A DNA stretch of 64,000 nt from contig NC_015957.1 in the NCBI RefSeq assembly GCF_000147815.2, positions 1,240,001 through 1,304,000 on the forward strand, in the 5' to 3' direction. Below, in pieces: positions 41,822 through 53,527 of this stretch (position 1 is the first letter of the stretch; every line of letters begins with the position of its first letter). The notes under the pieces were generated by a model. That model was not told the DNA's origin. It was given only the letters and a program-made list of their open reading frames with translations, and made no database searches. The position numbers and the translations under genes are program-made. Origin of the DNA: Streptomyces violaceusniger Tu 4113. Its GTDB lineage: Bacteria > Actinomycetota > Actinomycetes > Streptomycetales > Streptomycetaceae.

Positions 41822-42493
41822 TCAGGGCTGCGGTACGGGGCCGTAGACGGCCGCAGGCGCGGCCGTGGACCAGGCCCAGTAGCGGTCGCCGTAGGACCAG
41901 TGCCACCACTCGGTGGGGTAGTTGACCATGCCGACCGAGGACAGTGCCTCGATCATCAACGCCCGGTTCTCGCGGGCCCGTTCGGGCAGGTCGGGGGCGT
42001 GGGTGTAGCAGGTCCCGGCGCTCTCCTCGGGGGTCGCGGCCTCCGGGCTGCCCATGTCGATCTCGGCGCCGTCGCGGGTGCATACGGTCAGATCGATCGC
42101 GGCCCCGGCGACGTGTCCGGCCGTCTCCGCCGGGGCGCACCAGCGGCTGGTGGCCGTTTGGATCCGCTCCTCGTCGGCGTCCGGATCGAGCCGGCGCAGC
42201 GTGGCCGCGTAGCCGTCGAAGATCTCCTGTTGGAGGGCCGGGGGACGGTAGCCCTCGACCAGCAGCCAGCGCCAGTCGTGCGGCAGCAGCTTCTCGGCGC
42301 GCTCCAGCCGTTCGACGACGCCGGCCCGGAGGTGTGCGAAGTGTCCCGCGGGGTCGGCCCGCCGGGGGTCCACCCGCAGCCGGCCCCGGCAGTCGACCAG
42401 CGGTTCGCCGCATTCGCGTACCGGGACCGCCCTGACGCGTGGATCGCCGATCAGGACGATCCGCTGGTCCGCCGGAAAGGGCGAGTTGGTCAT
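41822..42493 (-). CDS. VanX-type D-Ala-D-Ala dipeptidase
   Basis: A 223-aa zinc dipeptidase of peptidase family M15D. It shows VEGYRPPALQQEIFDGY, the zinc site GHVAGAAIDLT (His near 126, Asp near 133), DMGSPEAATPEESAGTCY and EWWHWSYGDRYWAW with catalytic Glu and third zinc His near 197. VanX hydrolyses D-Ala-D-Ala; homologues without vanH/vanA partners are thought to recycle cell-wall dipeptides. No vancomycin-resistance partners are present. GAGGAGAG precedes the ATG at 42493. Confidence 0.93.
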   Translation of the reverse strand: MTNSPFPADQRIVLIGDPRVRAVPVRECGEPLVDCRGRLRVDPRRADPAGHFAHLRAGVVERLERAEKLLPHDWRWLLVEGYRPPALQQEIFDGYAATLRRLDPDADEERIQTATSRWCAPAETAGHVAGAAIDLTVCTRDGAEIDMGSPEAATPEESAGTCYTHAPDLPERARENRALMIEALSSVGMVNYPTEWWHWSYGDRYWAWSTAAPAAVYGPVPQP

Positions 42494-42600
42494 GGGGCTC
42501 TCCTCGCGGGTGCTGGTCGGCCGTCCCTCCTGCCTGCCCAGCGGCTCGTTCGGATGAACCGCTGCCCGTGGGTGTCCGCAGGGGGCGGTGTCGGCTTCCC

Positions 42601-42798
42601 TCACGTACCCCACGCCATGTTGACGAGGGCCACGCACATCACGAGGACCATCCCCACACCCTGCACGGCCGTGCCCCAGGCAGGCATGGACTCGCCTCTC
42701 TGGGACGCCGAGCGCCGTACGAAGAAGGCGGTCACCAGCGCGATGACGCCGATGGGAGCGAACACGATGGACAGCCAGTCGGCTTGCACAGGGGTCAT
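42601..42798 (-). CDS. Small two-helix membrane protein (65 aa)
   Basis: A 65-aa protein with two hydrophobic segments (about 8-28, LSIVFAPIGVIALVTAFFV, and 44-62, AVQGVGMVLVMCVALVNMAW) linked by a short basic loop. GGAAG lies before the ATG. I do not recognise a family. It lies between the VanX and epoxide hydrolase genes on the same strand. Confidence 0.7.
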   Translation of the reverse strand: MTPVQADWLSIVFAPIGVIALVTAFFVRRSASQRGESMPAWGTAVQGVGMVLVMCVALVNMAWGT

Positions 42799-42907
42799 GG
42801 CGGACTTCCTTGGTTTCTCACCTCGGTGACAGGGCGGCCATCATCAGTGGAAGTGCTCGGGACCCCTCCCGAGCAGGGCTCACCGGTACGGACGGTACGG
42901 GCCCCGG

Positions 42908-44032
42908 TCAGCGCAGGTCGCGGAAGAACGTCCGTACGTCATCCACCAGCAGTTCCGGGACCTCCATCGCCGCGAAGTGGCCGCCCGCCTCGAACTCCGA
43001 CCAGTGGGTGATCGTGTGGTGCGGCTCGGCGAGGCGGCGGATCGCGGTGTCGCCCCGGAAGACCGCGACGCCGGTGGGGACGCCGGAGCGCTCGGGGGGT
43101 GTGCCCCAGGCCGAGGCGGCCTCCTTGTAGAGGCGGGCGGAGGGGCCCGCCGTGTTGGTGAACCAGTACAGGGAGACGTTCGTGAGGACCGCGTCGCGGT
43201 CGAGGGCGTCCGGTTTGTCGCCGTGGGCGGCGAACCAGTCGAGGTTCCAGGCCAGTTGCCCGGAGGGCGAGTCGGCGAGGCCGTAGGAGAGGGTCTGGGG
43301 GCGGGTGCCCTGGATGGCGGCGTAGCCGGACAGCTCGCGGTGCCAGCGTTCGACACCGGCCAGCCGGGAGCGCTCCGCCGGGGTCAGCTCCTCCGGTCCG
43401 GCCGGGTCGGCCGACCCCACGGTCACCAACGCGTTGACGTGGACGCCGACGACCCGGGACGGCGCCACCCGGGCCACCTCGGGGGAGATCAGCGAGCCGA
43501 AGTCGCCGCCCTGCGTGCCGTAGCGCTCGTAGCCCAGGCGCCGCATCAGCTCGGTCCACGCGGTGGCGATGCGGCGGATGCCCCAGCCGGGTTCGCGGGG
43601 CGGGGCGGAGAAGGAGAAGCCCGGGAGGGACGGGATGACGACGTGGAAGGCGTCGGCCGGGTCGCCCCCGCGCCCGCGTGGATCGGCCAGCGGGCCGATG
43701 ACCTCGGTGAACTCCGCGACCGAACCGGGCCAGCCATGGGTGATCAGCAGCGGCAGGGCAGCCGGCTCGGGTGAGCGGACATGGAGGAAGTGCACCCGCT
43801 GCCCGTCGATCTCCGTCGTGAACTGGGGGAACGCGTTCAGCCGCGCCTCCTGCGCCCGCCAGTCGAACCCGGTGGCCCAGTACCCGGCCAGCTCGCGGAC
43901 GTGGTCGAGCGAGGTCCCGTCGGACCAGCCGGCGCCCGGGAGCGGTTTCGGCCAGCGGGTGTGTTCCAGGCGTCGGCGCAGATCGTCGAGCTCGGGCTGG
44001 GGGACGGCGATGCGGAAGGGATGGATCTCCAT
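42908..44032 (-). CDS. Epoxide hydrolase (EHN-type alpha/beta hydrolase)
   Basis: A 374-aa enzyme like microsomal epoxide hydrolases. The N-terminal EHN domain (about 1-110) shows FRIAVPQPELDDLRRRLEHT and W-rich segments. The alpha/beta fold follows with LITHGWPGSV (oxyanion HGWPGS), the nucleophile Asp in TQGGDFGSLIS near 170, and the catalytic His near ITHWSEFEAGGHFAAMEVPE. The start is ATG 44032; an in-frame GTG at 44041 is possible. It opens epoxides to diols; the substrate is unknown. Confidence 0.93.
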   Translation of the reverse strand: MEIHPFRIAVPQPELDDLRRRLEHTRWPKPLPGAGWSDGTSLDHVRELAGYWATGFDWRAQEARLNAFPQFTTEIDGQRVHFLHVRSPEPAALPLLITHGWPGSVAEFTEVIGPLADPRGRGGDPADAFHVVIPSLPGFSFSAPPREPGWGIRRIATAWTELMRRLGYERYGTQGGDFGSLISPEVARVAPSRVVGVHVNALVTVGSADPAGPEELTPAERSRLAGVERWHRELSGYAAIQGTRPQTLSYGLADSPSGQLAWNLDWFAAHGDKPDALDRDAVLTNVSLYWFTNTAGPSARLYKEAASAWGTPPERSGVPTGVAVFRGDTAIRRLAEPHHTITHWSEFEAGGHFAAMEVPELLVDDVRTFFRDLR

Positions 44033-44235
44033 GGCCCGCACGGTAGGGGTGGACGCGGACGGGGAGCGTCCGCGACTCTCGGCGGCTTGCGGCGCCGAGG
44101 GTCGCCGCGACCTTCGGCGGCTTGCGGTGCCCGGGGCCCGCGACCCCGGACAGCGGTCATCGACGTGCGCCGTCGCGCCAGGGGATGTCAGATGGGGCCA
44201 AAGGCGGATCTTGAACCGGATCCTCGGGAGGCGCC

Positions 44236-45873
44236 ATGCGCGGAGCCCCGTATTCCCTGTATGCCAGGCGCGCGCTGTCCGCGCTCTGCGTGTCCGCCGT
44301 CGCCCTGCCCCTGACGGCCTGCGGCGGCGGGGACGGCGGCGCCGAAGACGGTGTCGTCCGCTCGTCCTGGGGCGATCCGCCCAATCCGCTGGAGCCGGCC
44401 AATATCAATGACGTCCAGGGCGGCAAGGTCCTCGACATGATCTTCCGGGGGCTCAAGCGCTACGACCCCAGGAGCGGCGAGGCCAAGAACGCGCTCGCGG
44501 ACCGGATCGAAAGCTCCGACCAGCGGAACTACACCATCACCCTCAAGCAGGGCCGCCGGTTCGCCAATGGGGAGAAGGTCACCGCCGCGTCCTTCGTGAA
44601 CGCCTGGAACTACGGCGCCCGGATCGACCACAAGCAGCGCAACGCCTACTTCTTCGAGTACATCGAGGGCTACGACAAGGTCCATCCGGACTCCGGCGCC
44701 CCCACCGCCAAGACTCTCTCCGGGCTGCGGGTCAAGGACGAGCGGACCTTCACCGTCCGGCTCACCCAGAAGTTCTCCACCTGGCCCAAGACGCTGGGCT
44801 ACAACGCCTATGCGCCGCTGCCCCGGGCGTTCTTCGAGGACCATGCCGCCTGGCTGAGGAAGCCCGTCGGCAACGGCCCGTACCAGGTGCGGTCGTACAC
44901 CAAGGGCTCGGTGATGAAGCTGCGCGCGTGGGACGGCTATCGCGGGCCGGACAAGGCCCGTAACAAGGGCGTCGATCTGCGCGTCTACACCGACAACAAC
45001 ACCGCCTACACCGATCTCCAGGCGGGCAATCTCGATCTGGTCGACGATGTCCCGGCGCAGCAGCTCAAGTTCGTCCGCTCCGACCTCGGCGACCGCTACA
45101 TCAACCAGCCCGCCGGGATCATCCAGACCCTCACCTTCCCGATGTACGACCGCGCCTGGAGCGGCCCGGCCAAGGCCAAGGTCCGCCGGGGCATCTCGAT
45201 GGCGATCAACCGCGCGCAGATCACCGAGCGGATCTTCCACGGCACCCGCACCGCCGCGACCGACTGGACCTCGCCGGTCCTGCGCCGCCAGGGCGGCTAT
45301 CGGCCGGGGCTGTGCGGGGACGCCTGCCGCTACGACCCGGCCCGGGCGCGCAAGCTGATCAAGGCGGGCGGCGGGCTGCCCGGCGGGCGGATGACGATCA
45401 CGTACAACGCCGACACCGGCTCCCACAAGGACTGGGTGGACGCGGTCTGCAACAGCGTCAACACCGTGCTGAGAAGCGACCGGGCCTGTGTCGGCAAACC
45501 CGTCGGCACCTTCGCCGACTACCGCAACAAGATGACGGGCAAGGAGATGACCGGGCCGTTCCGGGCCGGCTGGCAGATGGACTATCCGCTGATCCAGAAC
45601 TTTCTGCAGCCCCTGTACTACACCGGCGCCTCCTCCAACGACGGCCACTTCAGCGACACCGGCTTCGACCGGATGGTGAACCAGGCCAACGCCGCCTCCG
45701 CGGACGGCCGGGCCATCGCGGACTTCCGGGACGCGGAGAAGGTCCTCGCCCAGCAGATGCCCGCCATTCCGCTGTGGTACCAGAACGGCAGCGCGGGCTA
45801 TTCGCAGCGGCTCAGCGAGGTGGCGCTCAACCAGTTCAGCGTCCCGGTCTACGCACGGATCAGGGTCGGCTGA
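44236..45873 (+). CDS. Opp2 oligopeptide-binding lipoprotein
   Basis: A 545-aa lipoprotein with lipobox LTAC (C29), preceded by GGGAGG. Paralogous to the Opp1 protein along its whole length: DPPNPLEPANINDVQGGKVL, PVGNGPYQVRSY and RRGISMAINRAQITERIFHG correspond to Opp1 segments. One Cys pair not seen in Opp1 appears in RPGLCGDACRYDP. It binds oligopeptides for the downstream channel. Unlike Opp1, its stop lies only 3 bp from the permease start and no hairpin intervenes. Confidence 0.95.
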   Translation: MRGAPYSLYARRALSALCVSAVALPLTACGGGDGGAEDGVVRSSWGDPPNPLEPANINDVQGGKVLDMIFRGLKRYDPRSGEAKNALADRIESSDQRNYTITLKQGRRFANGEKVTAASFVNAWNYGARIDHKQRNAYFFEYIEGYDKVHPDSGAPTAKTLSGLRVKDERTFTVRLTQKFSTWPKTLGYNAYAPLPRAFFEDHAAWLRKPVGNGPYQVRSYTKGSVMKLRAWDGYRGPDKARNKGVDLRVYTDNNTAYTDLQAGNLDLVDDVPAQQLKFVRSDLGDRYINQPAGIIQTLTFPMYDRAWSGPAKAKVRRGISMAINRAQITERIFHGTRTAATDWTSPVLRRQGGYRPGLCGDACRYDPARARKLIKAGGGLPGGRMTITYNADTGSHKDWVDAVCNSVNTVLRSDRACVGKPVGTFADYRNKMTGKEMTGPFRAGWQMDYPLIQNFLQPLYYTGASSNDGHFSDTGFDRMVNQANAASADGRAIADFRDAEKVLAQQMPAIPLWYQNGSAGYSQRLSEVALNQFSVPVYARIRVG

Positions 45874-45876
45874 GCC

Positions 45877-46800
45877 ATGGGCCGCTATGCGCTGCGCCGA
45901 CTGCTGCAGATGATCCCGGTGTTCATCGGCTCCACCTTCCTGATCTTCTTCATGGTGTACGCGCTCGGCGACCCGGTCGCCGCGCTCTTCGGCGACAAGG
46001 CCCCCGACCCCGCCACCGCGGCCAGGATCCGTAAGGACCTCTATCTGGACGAGCCGCTGTGGCGTCAGTACGCGCACTACATGGGGCAGGTCTTCAGCGG
46101 GCACTTCGGTACGGCCTTCAACGGGCAGCCGGTGACCGAGCTGATGGCGAGCGCGTTCCCCGTCACCCTCCGGCTCACCGTGGTCGCGGTGGTCTTCGAG
46201 ATGGCGCTGGGCATCACCCTGGGCGTCCTCAGCGGGCTGAGCCGGGGCCGGGGGCTGGACACCTCGGTGCTGCTGCTCACCCTGGTCGTGGTCGCCGTAC
46301 CGACCTTCGTCAGCGGCACGGTGCTGCAGTATCTGTTCGGCGTGACCTGGGGCTGGGCCAGACCCTCGGTCTCCCCGGCGGCGCCGCTGACCGAACTGCT
46401 GCTGCCCGGGGTGGTGCTGGGGCTGGTGTCGCTCGCGTACACCACCCGCCTCACCCGCACCTCCATCGTGGAGAACGCCCGCGCCGACTACGTCCGCACC
46501 GCCGTCGCCAAGGGGCTGCCGCGCCACCGCATCGTCACCCGCCATCTGCTGCGCAACTCGCTGATCCCGGTGGTGACGTTCATCGGCACGGACATCGGCG
46601 CGCTCATGGGCGGGGCCATCGTCACCGAGCGGATCTTCAACATCCACGGCGTGGGCTACCAGCTCTACCAGGGCATCCTGCGCCAGAACTCGCCGACCGT
46701 CGTCGGCTTCGTGACCGTCCTGGTGATCGTCTTCCTGCTCGCCAATCTGCTCGTCGACCTCCTCTACGCCGTGCTCGACCCGAGGATCCGGTATGCCTGA
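45877..46800 (+). CDS. Opp2 ABC permease (DppB/OppB type)
   Basis: A 307-aa permease with about six helices. MGRYALRRLLQMIPVFIGST and DEPLWRQYAHYM closely match the Opp1 permease. The coupling loop reads NARADYVRTAVAKGLPRHRI. The last codons and the 8-bp overlap with the next gene (ATGCCTGA) are nearly identical in DNA sequence to Opp1. Confidence 0.95.
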   Translation: MGRYALRRLLQMIPVFIGSTFLIFFMVYALGDPVAALFGDKAPDPATAARIRKDLYLDEPLWRQYAHYMGQVFSGHFGTAFNGQPVTELMASAFPVTLRLTVVAVVFEMALGITLGVLSGLSRGRGLDTSVLLLTLVVVAVPTFVSGTVLQYLFGVTWGWARPSVSPAAPLTELLLPGVVLGLVSLAYTTRLTRTSIVENARADYVRTAVAKGLPRHRIVTRHLLRNSLIPVVTFIGTDIGALMGGAIVTERIFNIHGVGYQLYQGILRQNSPTVVGFVTVLVIVFLLANLLVDLLYAVLDPRIRYA

Positions 46801-47830
46801 GCCCTTTGACCCGCGCTACGACATGACCGAGGCGATCGCACCGGCCGGCAGCGGCGGCGGTCCGATGGACCTCACCACCCCCGGCTCCCAGACCCTGAAG
46901 GGCGGGCCACGGCGCGGACCCTGGCGCCTCCCCCTCCCCTGGCGCAAGGAGCCCGGCCGCCGCTCCGGCGGACCGGCCGCGCCCACCGGACGGGGGCTGT
47001 GGTCCGACGCCTGGCACGATCTGCGCCGCAACCCCGTCTTCATCGTCTCCGCGCTGATCATCCTCTTCCTCGTCCTCATCGCGGTCCGGCCGCAATTGAT
47101 CGCGAGCGGCAACCCGTACCACGGCGACCTCGCCAGGGCGCAGGACGGCCCGGCCCCCGGCCACCCCTTCGGCTACGACCTCCAGGGCCGCGACGTCTAC
47201 ACCCGCACGGTCTACGGCGCCCGCGCCTCCATCACCGTCGGCATCTGCGCCACCCTCGGCGCGGCGCTGCTGGGCAGCGCGCTGGGCGGGCTCGCCGGGT
47301 ACTTCGGCGGCTGGTGGGACGCGCTGCTCTCGCGGATCGCCGATGTCTTCTTCGGCATCCCGATCCTGCTGGGCGGCCTGGTCTTCCTGTCGGTGGTCAC
47401 CAGCGGCTCGGTGTGGCCGGTCGTCGGCTTCATCGTGCTGCTGGGCTGGCCGCAGATCTCCCGGATCGCGCGCGGCTCGGTGGTCACCGTCAAGGAGCAC
47501 GATTACGTCCAGGCGGCGCGGGCGCTCGGTGCCGGCAGCGGCCGGACGCTGCTGCGCCATATCGCGCCCAACGCCGTGGCCCCCGTGATCGTCGTCGCGA
47601 CCATCGCACTGGGCACCTACATCTCGCTGGAGGCCACGCTGTCGTTCCTCGGCGTGGGGCTCAAACCGCCCACCGTCTCCTGGGGGATCGACATCTCCTC
47701 CGCCGCCACCCAGATCCGCAACGCCCCGCACATGCTGCTGTGGCCCGCCGGAGCGCTATCGGTCACGGTGCTCGCGTTCATCATGCTCGGCGACGCGGTG
47801 CGCGACGCCCTCGACCCCAGGCTGCGGTAG
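46793..47830 (+). CDS. Opp2 ABC permease (DppC/OppC type)
   Basis: A 345-aa permease. The N-terminal cytosolic extension of about 75 residues is longer than in Opp1 and rich in Gly, Pro and Arg (GGPRRGPWRLPLPWRKEPGR). The channel part has FGYDLQGRDVYTRTVYGARA, EHDYVQAARALGAGSGRTLL and the end GDAVRDALDPRLR. It overlaps the preceding gene by 8 bp. Confidence 0.95.
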   Translation: MPEPFDPRYDMTEAIAPAGSGGGPMDLTTPGSQTLKGGPRRGPWRLPLPWRKEPGRRSGGPAAPTGRGLWSDAWHDLRRNPVFIVSALIILFLVLIAVRPQLIASGNPYHGDLARAQDGPAPGHPFGYDLQGRDVYTRTVYGARASITVGICATLGAALLGSALGGLAGYFGGWWDALLSRIADVFFGIPILLGGLVFLSVVTSGSVWPVVGFIVLLGWPQISRIARGSVVTVKEHDYVQAARALGAGSGRTLLRHIAPNAVAPVIVVATIALGTYISLEATLSFLGVGLKPPTVSWGIDISSAATQIRNAPHMLLWPAGALSVTVLAFIMLGDAVRDALDPRLR

Positions 47831-47838
47831 GTCCGGCC

Positions 47839-48838
47839 ATGACCCGCCTACTGGAGGTACGGGACCTCCGCGTCGAATTCCGCACCCGGGACGGGGTCGC
47901 CGAGGCCGTCGGCGGGGTGAGCTACGGCCTGGACGCGGGCCGCACCCTCGCCGTGCTGGGCGAGTCCGGGTCCGGCAAGTCCGTGACCGCCCAAGCCGTC
48001 ATGGGCATCCTCGACTCCCCGCCCGGCCGGGTCACCGGCGGCCAAGTGCTGTTCCGGGGGCGGGATCTGCTGACGATGGGCGCGCGGGAGCGCCGCCGGA
48101 TCCGGGGCGCCGCGATGGCGATGATCTTCCAGGACGCCCTCTCCGCCCTCAACCCGGTGGTCTCCGTGGGCGCCCAGCTCGCCGAGATGTACGAGGCGCA
48201 CCGGGGGATGTCCCGCAAGGACGCCCGGCGGCGGGCGGTCGAGCTGATGGACCGGGTCCGCATCCCGGCGGCGGGGCAGCGGGCCGGGGACTATCCGCAT
48301 CAGTTCTCCGGGGGGATGCGCCAGCGCATCATGATCGCCATGGCGATGGCGCTGGAGCCGGAGCTGATCATCGCCGACGAGCCGACCACGGCCCTGGACG
48401 TCACCGTCCAGGCCCAGGTGATGGACCTGCTCGCGGAGTTGCGCCGGGAGTACGCCATGGGGCTCGTCCTCATCACCCATGACCTGGGCGTGGTCGCGGA
48501 CGTGGCCGACACCATCGCCGTGATGTACGCGGGCCGGATCGTGGAGACCGCGCCGGTGCGCGACCTCTACCGCCGCCCCGCCCACCCCTACACCCGCGGA
48601 CTGCTGGACTCCGTGCCACGCGTGGACCACCGGGGCGAGCGGCTCTACGCGATCAAGGGCGCGCCGCCCAGCCCTCTCACCATGCCCTCCGGCTGCCCCT
48701 TCCACCCGCGCTGCCCGCGCGCCCAGGACATTTGCCGCGCCGAACGGCCGCCGCTGTACGAGGTGGCGGCGGACGCCGGGACGGACGCCGGGGCGGACAA
48801 ACGGACCAGCGCCTGCCACTTCTGGAAGGAGGAGCTGC

Positions 48839-48846
<8 letters not shown>
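47839..48846 (+). CDS. Opp2 ABC ATPase (DppD/OppD type)
   Basis: A 335-aa ATPase with Walker A GESGSGKS, signature FSGGMRQR, Walker [14 protein letters not shown] and the C-terminal Cys set ([21 protein letters not shown]). Starts 8 bp after the permease stop and lacks the short N-terminal extension of its Opp1 paralogue. The 3-prime end overlaps the next gene by 8 bp (ATGGCTGA), as in Opp1. Confidence 0.95.
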
Positions 48847-49853
<1,007 letters not shown>

Positions 49854-49864
<11 letters not shown>

Positions 49865-50390
49865 TGTCGAAGATGCTCCCGCCGGACCCGCGCCCCAGCC
49901 CGCTGCCCTGCCCCGGCCCGCCGCCCTGCCCCGGGCGCAGCCGGTGCACCGGGTGGACACGCAACTGAACGTGCGGGGCGAACGCCCGCACCGCGGCGGC
50001 GAGCCGGGTGGGGTCCACCTTCCAGAAGGCGATGACGCGGTTGTTCCTGACGACCTGGTACTCGATATGCGGCGCCGCACTTGCGGCGAGCTGCGGGCTG
50101 ATCTTCACGTCGGGGCCGGGAACGTCCGGCACGCCCTGCCGCAACTTCAGACCTATCCGCCGTATCGGCCTCTCCAGTTCCTTTTTCGTGGCCCACACGA
50201 CGACGGCTTCGATGTCCCGCCACGGCACGACGGCCAAGAACCGGTGGTATCGCGTCACGGGGCCGCCCAGGGTGACGCCCGACTCATCGGCCCGGAAGGC
50301 CACCAGCCGCTTCCAGCCGACGCCCGAGAAGAGCTGAAAGGGTGTGCGGGTGTAGTACTCCTGATAGACCGGAGGATGAGGAACAGCCAT
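49854..50390 (-). CDS. Uncharacterised protein with basic core and Gly-rich tail
   Basis: A 178-aa protein I do not recognise. Residues 1-140 alternate strand and helix ([40 protein letters not shown]) and look like a PH-like or membrane-associated fold without a membrane helix. The last 30 residues are Gly/Pro/Gln-rich. The ATG (50390-50388) shares the palindrome CATG with the ATG of the divergent GNAT gene. A weak AGGG lies upstream. Converges with the Opp2 ATPase with an 11-bp overlap. Confidence 0.8.
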
Positions 50391-51174
50391 GCCAGGACCC
50401 TATGATGCGCGGCGCGTCCAGGACTTCCGGATCTCCTTTGCCCGTCGTCAGGCCGGTGAGGTGCGGGAGGTGCCGGGGGGATTCCTGGTGCTGCATGCGG
50501 GCTACGCACGCTCCCATGAGCACAATCAGCTCCATATCGTCGGGCCCGCCGACCCCGAGGGGCTTCCCGCGCTCGCCGACGAGGTCATGGCCTTCCTTCC
50601 GCACCGCCGGATCACGGTCCATGACGAGGCGCTGGGACTTCTCTGTGTGCCCGCGCTCGAACGGGCCGGGTACGGCCATGTGACCGAGGTGCTGATGGTC
50701 CACACCGGGCCGGTGCCGGCGGCCGCGGCGGCCGATGTGGTGGAGCGGGAGCTGGGGCCGGATCCGCACGGGCCGCTGCGGCGGGCGGTGACGGCGCAGC
50801 AGCGGCGGTGGATGCCGGACGCGGACGAGCGGACCGTGCACGACCTCGTGGAGCGGCGTACCGCGCGGCGGGCCGGGGCCGAGGAGGTGCTCTTCCTCGC
50901 CGCCCACGACGACAGCGGCGAGGTCGCCTCCTGGGCCGATCTGTACCTGGAGCCCGCCGCCGGGATCGCCCAGATCGAGGAGGTGGCGACGGCCGAGCCG
51001 TACCTGCGCCGCGGCCACGCCGACGCCGTCCTGACCGCGGCGCTGCGCCGCGCGGCCGCCGCGGGGTGCGGGCTGCGGTTCCTCGTCGCCGACCAGGACG
51101 ACTGGCCGCTGCACTGGTACGGCCGCCGCGGGTTCACCGCCATCGGCCGTGCGCATGCCTTCTCGCGCTTCTGA
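50389..51174 (+). CDS. GNAT-family N-acetyltransferase
   Basis: A 261-aa protein. The C-terminal half (about 150-258) is the GNAT fold: ASWADLYLEPAAGIAQIEEV, then VATAEPYLRRGHADAVLTAA (acetyl-CoA binding loop in the degenerate form RRGHA), and HWYGRRGFTAIGRAHAFSRF at the end. The N-terminal half (about 20-140) resembles a second, diverged GNAT-like domain. GAGGAAC precedes the ATG. Its start overlaps the start of the opposite gene, so its ribosome site lies inside that gene. The acceptor is unknown. Confidence 0.88.
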   Translation: MPGPYDARRVQDFRISFARRQAGEVREVPGGFLVLHAGYARSHEHNQLHIVGPADPEGLPALADEVMAFLPHRRITVHDEALGLLCVPALERAGYGHVTEVLMVHTGPVPAAAAADVVERELGPDPHGPLRRAVTAQQRRWMPDADERTVHDLVERRTARRAGAEEVLFLAAHDDSGEVASWADLYLEPAAGIAQIEEVATAEPYLRRGHADAVLTAALRRAAAAGCGLRFLVADQDDWPLHWYGRRGFTAIGRAHAFSRF

Positions 51175-51197
51175 GATCGCCGGGACCGCATAGGCTC

Positions 51198-51235
51198 CCG
51201 GGCTTCTGGGCTTCTGCCGGGCTTCTGGGCTTCTG
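51198..51235. repeat. 19-bp tandem duplication
   Basis: CCGGGCTTCTGGGCTTCTG occurs at 51198-51216 and again at 51217-51235, followed by CGCTTCTGAG (51236-51245), which also spans the stop of the GNAT gene at 51166-51175. The array probably arose by copying of the gene end. Confidence 0.85.
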
Positions 51236-51262
51236 CGCTTCTGAGCCCGAGCAGCCAGTCCC

Positions 51263-52408
<1,146 letters not shown>

Positions 52409-52434
52409 GCGTCAGCGCTCCTAGGCCCTGGCCC

Positions 52435-53508
52435 CTAGCCCAGCCGGGGCTTGATCTGCTCGGTGAAGAGGGTCTGTTTCCGCTCGGCGCTCAGGTGGCA
52501 GGCGGCGCCGCGGCCGTCCGGCAGCACGGGCCGCTCGGTGGCGCAGCGGTCGCCCTCCACCTGGTCGGTGTAGTGGCACCGCGGATGGAAGGGACAGCCC
52601 GGCGGGGGGCTGAGCAGGCTCGGCGGGGAGCCGGGGATGGGGTTCAGCGGCTCGTCCACGGCGGAGGACAGCCGTGGCATGGAGCCCAGCAGCCCCCAGG
52701 TGTACGGATGCTGGGGCGCACGCAGCACCTCGCGGACCGTACCGCGCTCCACGGCCCGGCCCGCGTACATCACCAGCAGATCGTCGGCGGTGTTGGCGAC
52801 CACGCCCAGGTCATGGGTGATGAGGATGATCGCGGAGCCGAACTCCTGCTGCAGGTCCTTCAGCAGATCCAGGATCTGGGCCTGGACGGTGACGTCGAGG
52901 GCGGTGGTCGGCTCGTCGGCGATCAGCAGATCGGGGTTGCAGACCAGCGACATCGCGATCATCGCGCGCTGCCGCATCCCGCCGGAGAACTGGTGCGGAT
53001 AATCGTCCACCCGCAGGCCGGGGTTGGGGATGCCGACCTTCTCCAGCATCTCGATCGCCCGGGAGCGGGCCTCGCTCTTGGAGGCGCCGGTGTGCTTGCG
53101 GTACGGCTCGGCTATCTGGCGGCCCACCGTGTAGTACGGCGACAGGGCGGTCAGCGGATCCTGGAAGATCATCGCCATGGTGTTGCCGCGCAGCCGCTCC
53201 AGGGTGCGCTCGGGCGCCCCGGTCAGCTCCTGCCCGCCCAGCAGGATCTCGCCGCTGACGGTGGTGGTGCGCGGGTCGTGCAGGCCGAGGACGGTGAGGT
53301 TGGTGACGGACTTGCCGGAGCCGGACTCGCCGACGATGCCGAGCGTCCGGCCGCGTTCGAGGTCGAAGGAGAGGCCGTCGACGGCCTTGACGACGCCGTC
53401 CTCGGTCGAGAACCGGACGTACAGATCGCGTACGGACAGGAAGGCGCCGTCGCCGGGGCCGGCCGGTGGGGGCGTCGCGCCGTCGTCGGGCTTGGTGAGT
53501 GTGGTCAT
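52435..53508 (-). CDS. bldKD: bldK-like ABC ATPase (DppD/OppD type)
   Basis: A 357-aa ATPase with Walker [29 protein letters not shown], signature FSGGMRQR, Walker [14 protein letters not shown] and the Cys set [18 protein letters not shown]. The Cys spacing in the C-terminus differs from the Opp1 and Opp2 enzymes. It begins 19 bp after the permease stop. Symbol inferred from operon order. Confidence 0.9.
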   Translation of the reverse strand: MTTLTKPDDGATPPPAGPGDGAFLSVRDLYVRFSTEDGVVKAVDGLSFDLERGRTLGIVGESGSGKSVTNLTVLGLHDPRTTTVSGEILLGGQELTGAPERTLERLRGNTMAMIFQDPLTALSPYYTVGRQIAEPYRKHTGASKSEARSRAIEMLEKVGIPNPGLRVDDYPHQFSGGMRQRAMIAMSLVCNPDLLIADEPTTALDVTVQAQILDLLKDLQQEFGSAIILITHDLGVVANTADDLLVMYAGRAVERGTVREVLRAPQHPYTWGLLGSMPRLSSAVDEPLNPIPGSPPSLLSPPPGCPFHPRCHYTDQVEGDRCATERPVLPDGRGAACHLSAERKQTLFTEQIKPRLG

Positions 53509-53527
53509 CTCGGCAGCTCCGGGTCTG

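Noticed and set aside
41822..42493. VanX homologue as part of a vancomycin-resistance cluster
   Set aside because: No vanH, vanA-type ligase or vanRS genes adjoin it.
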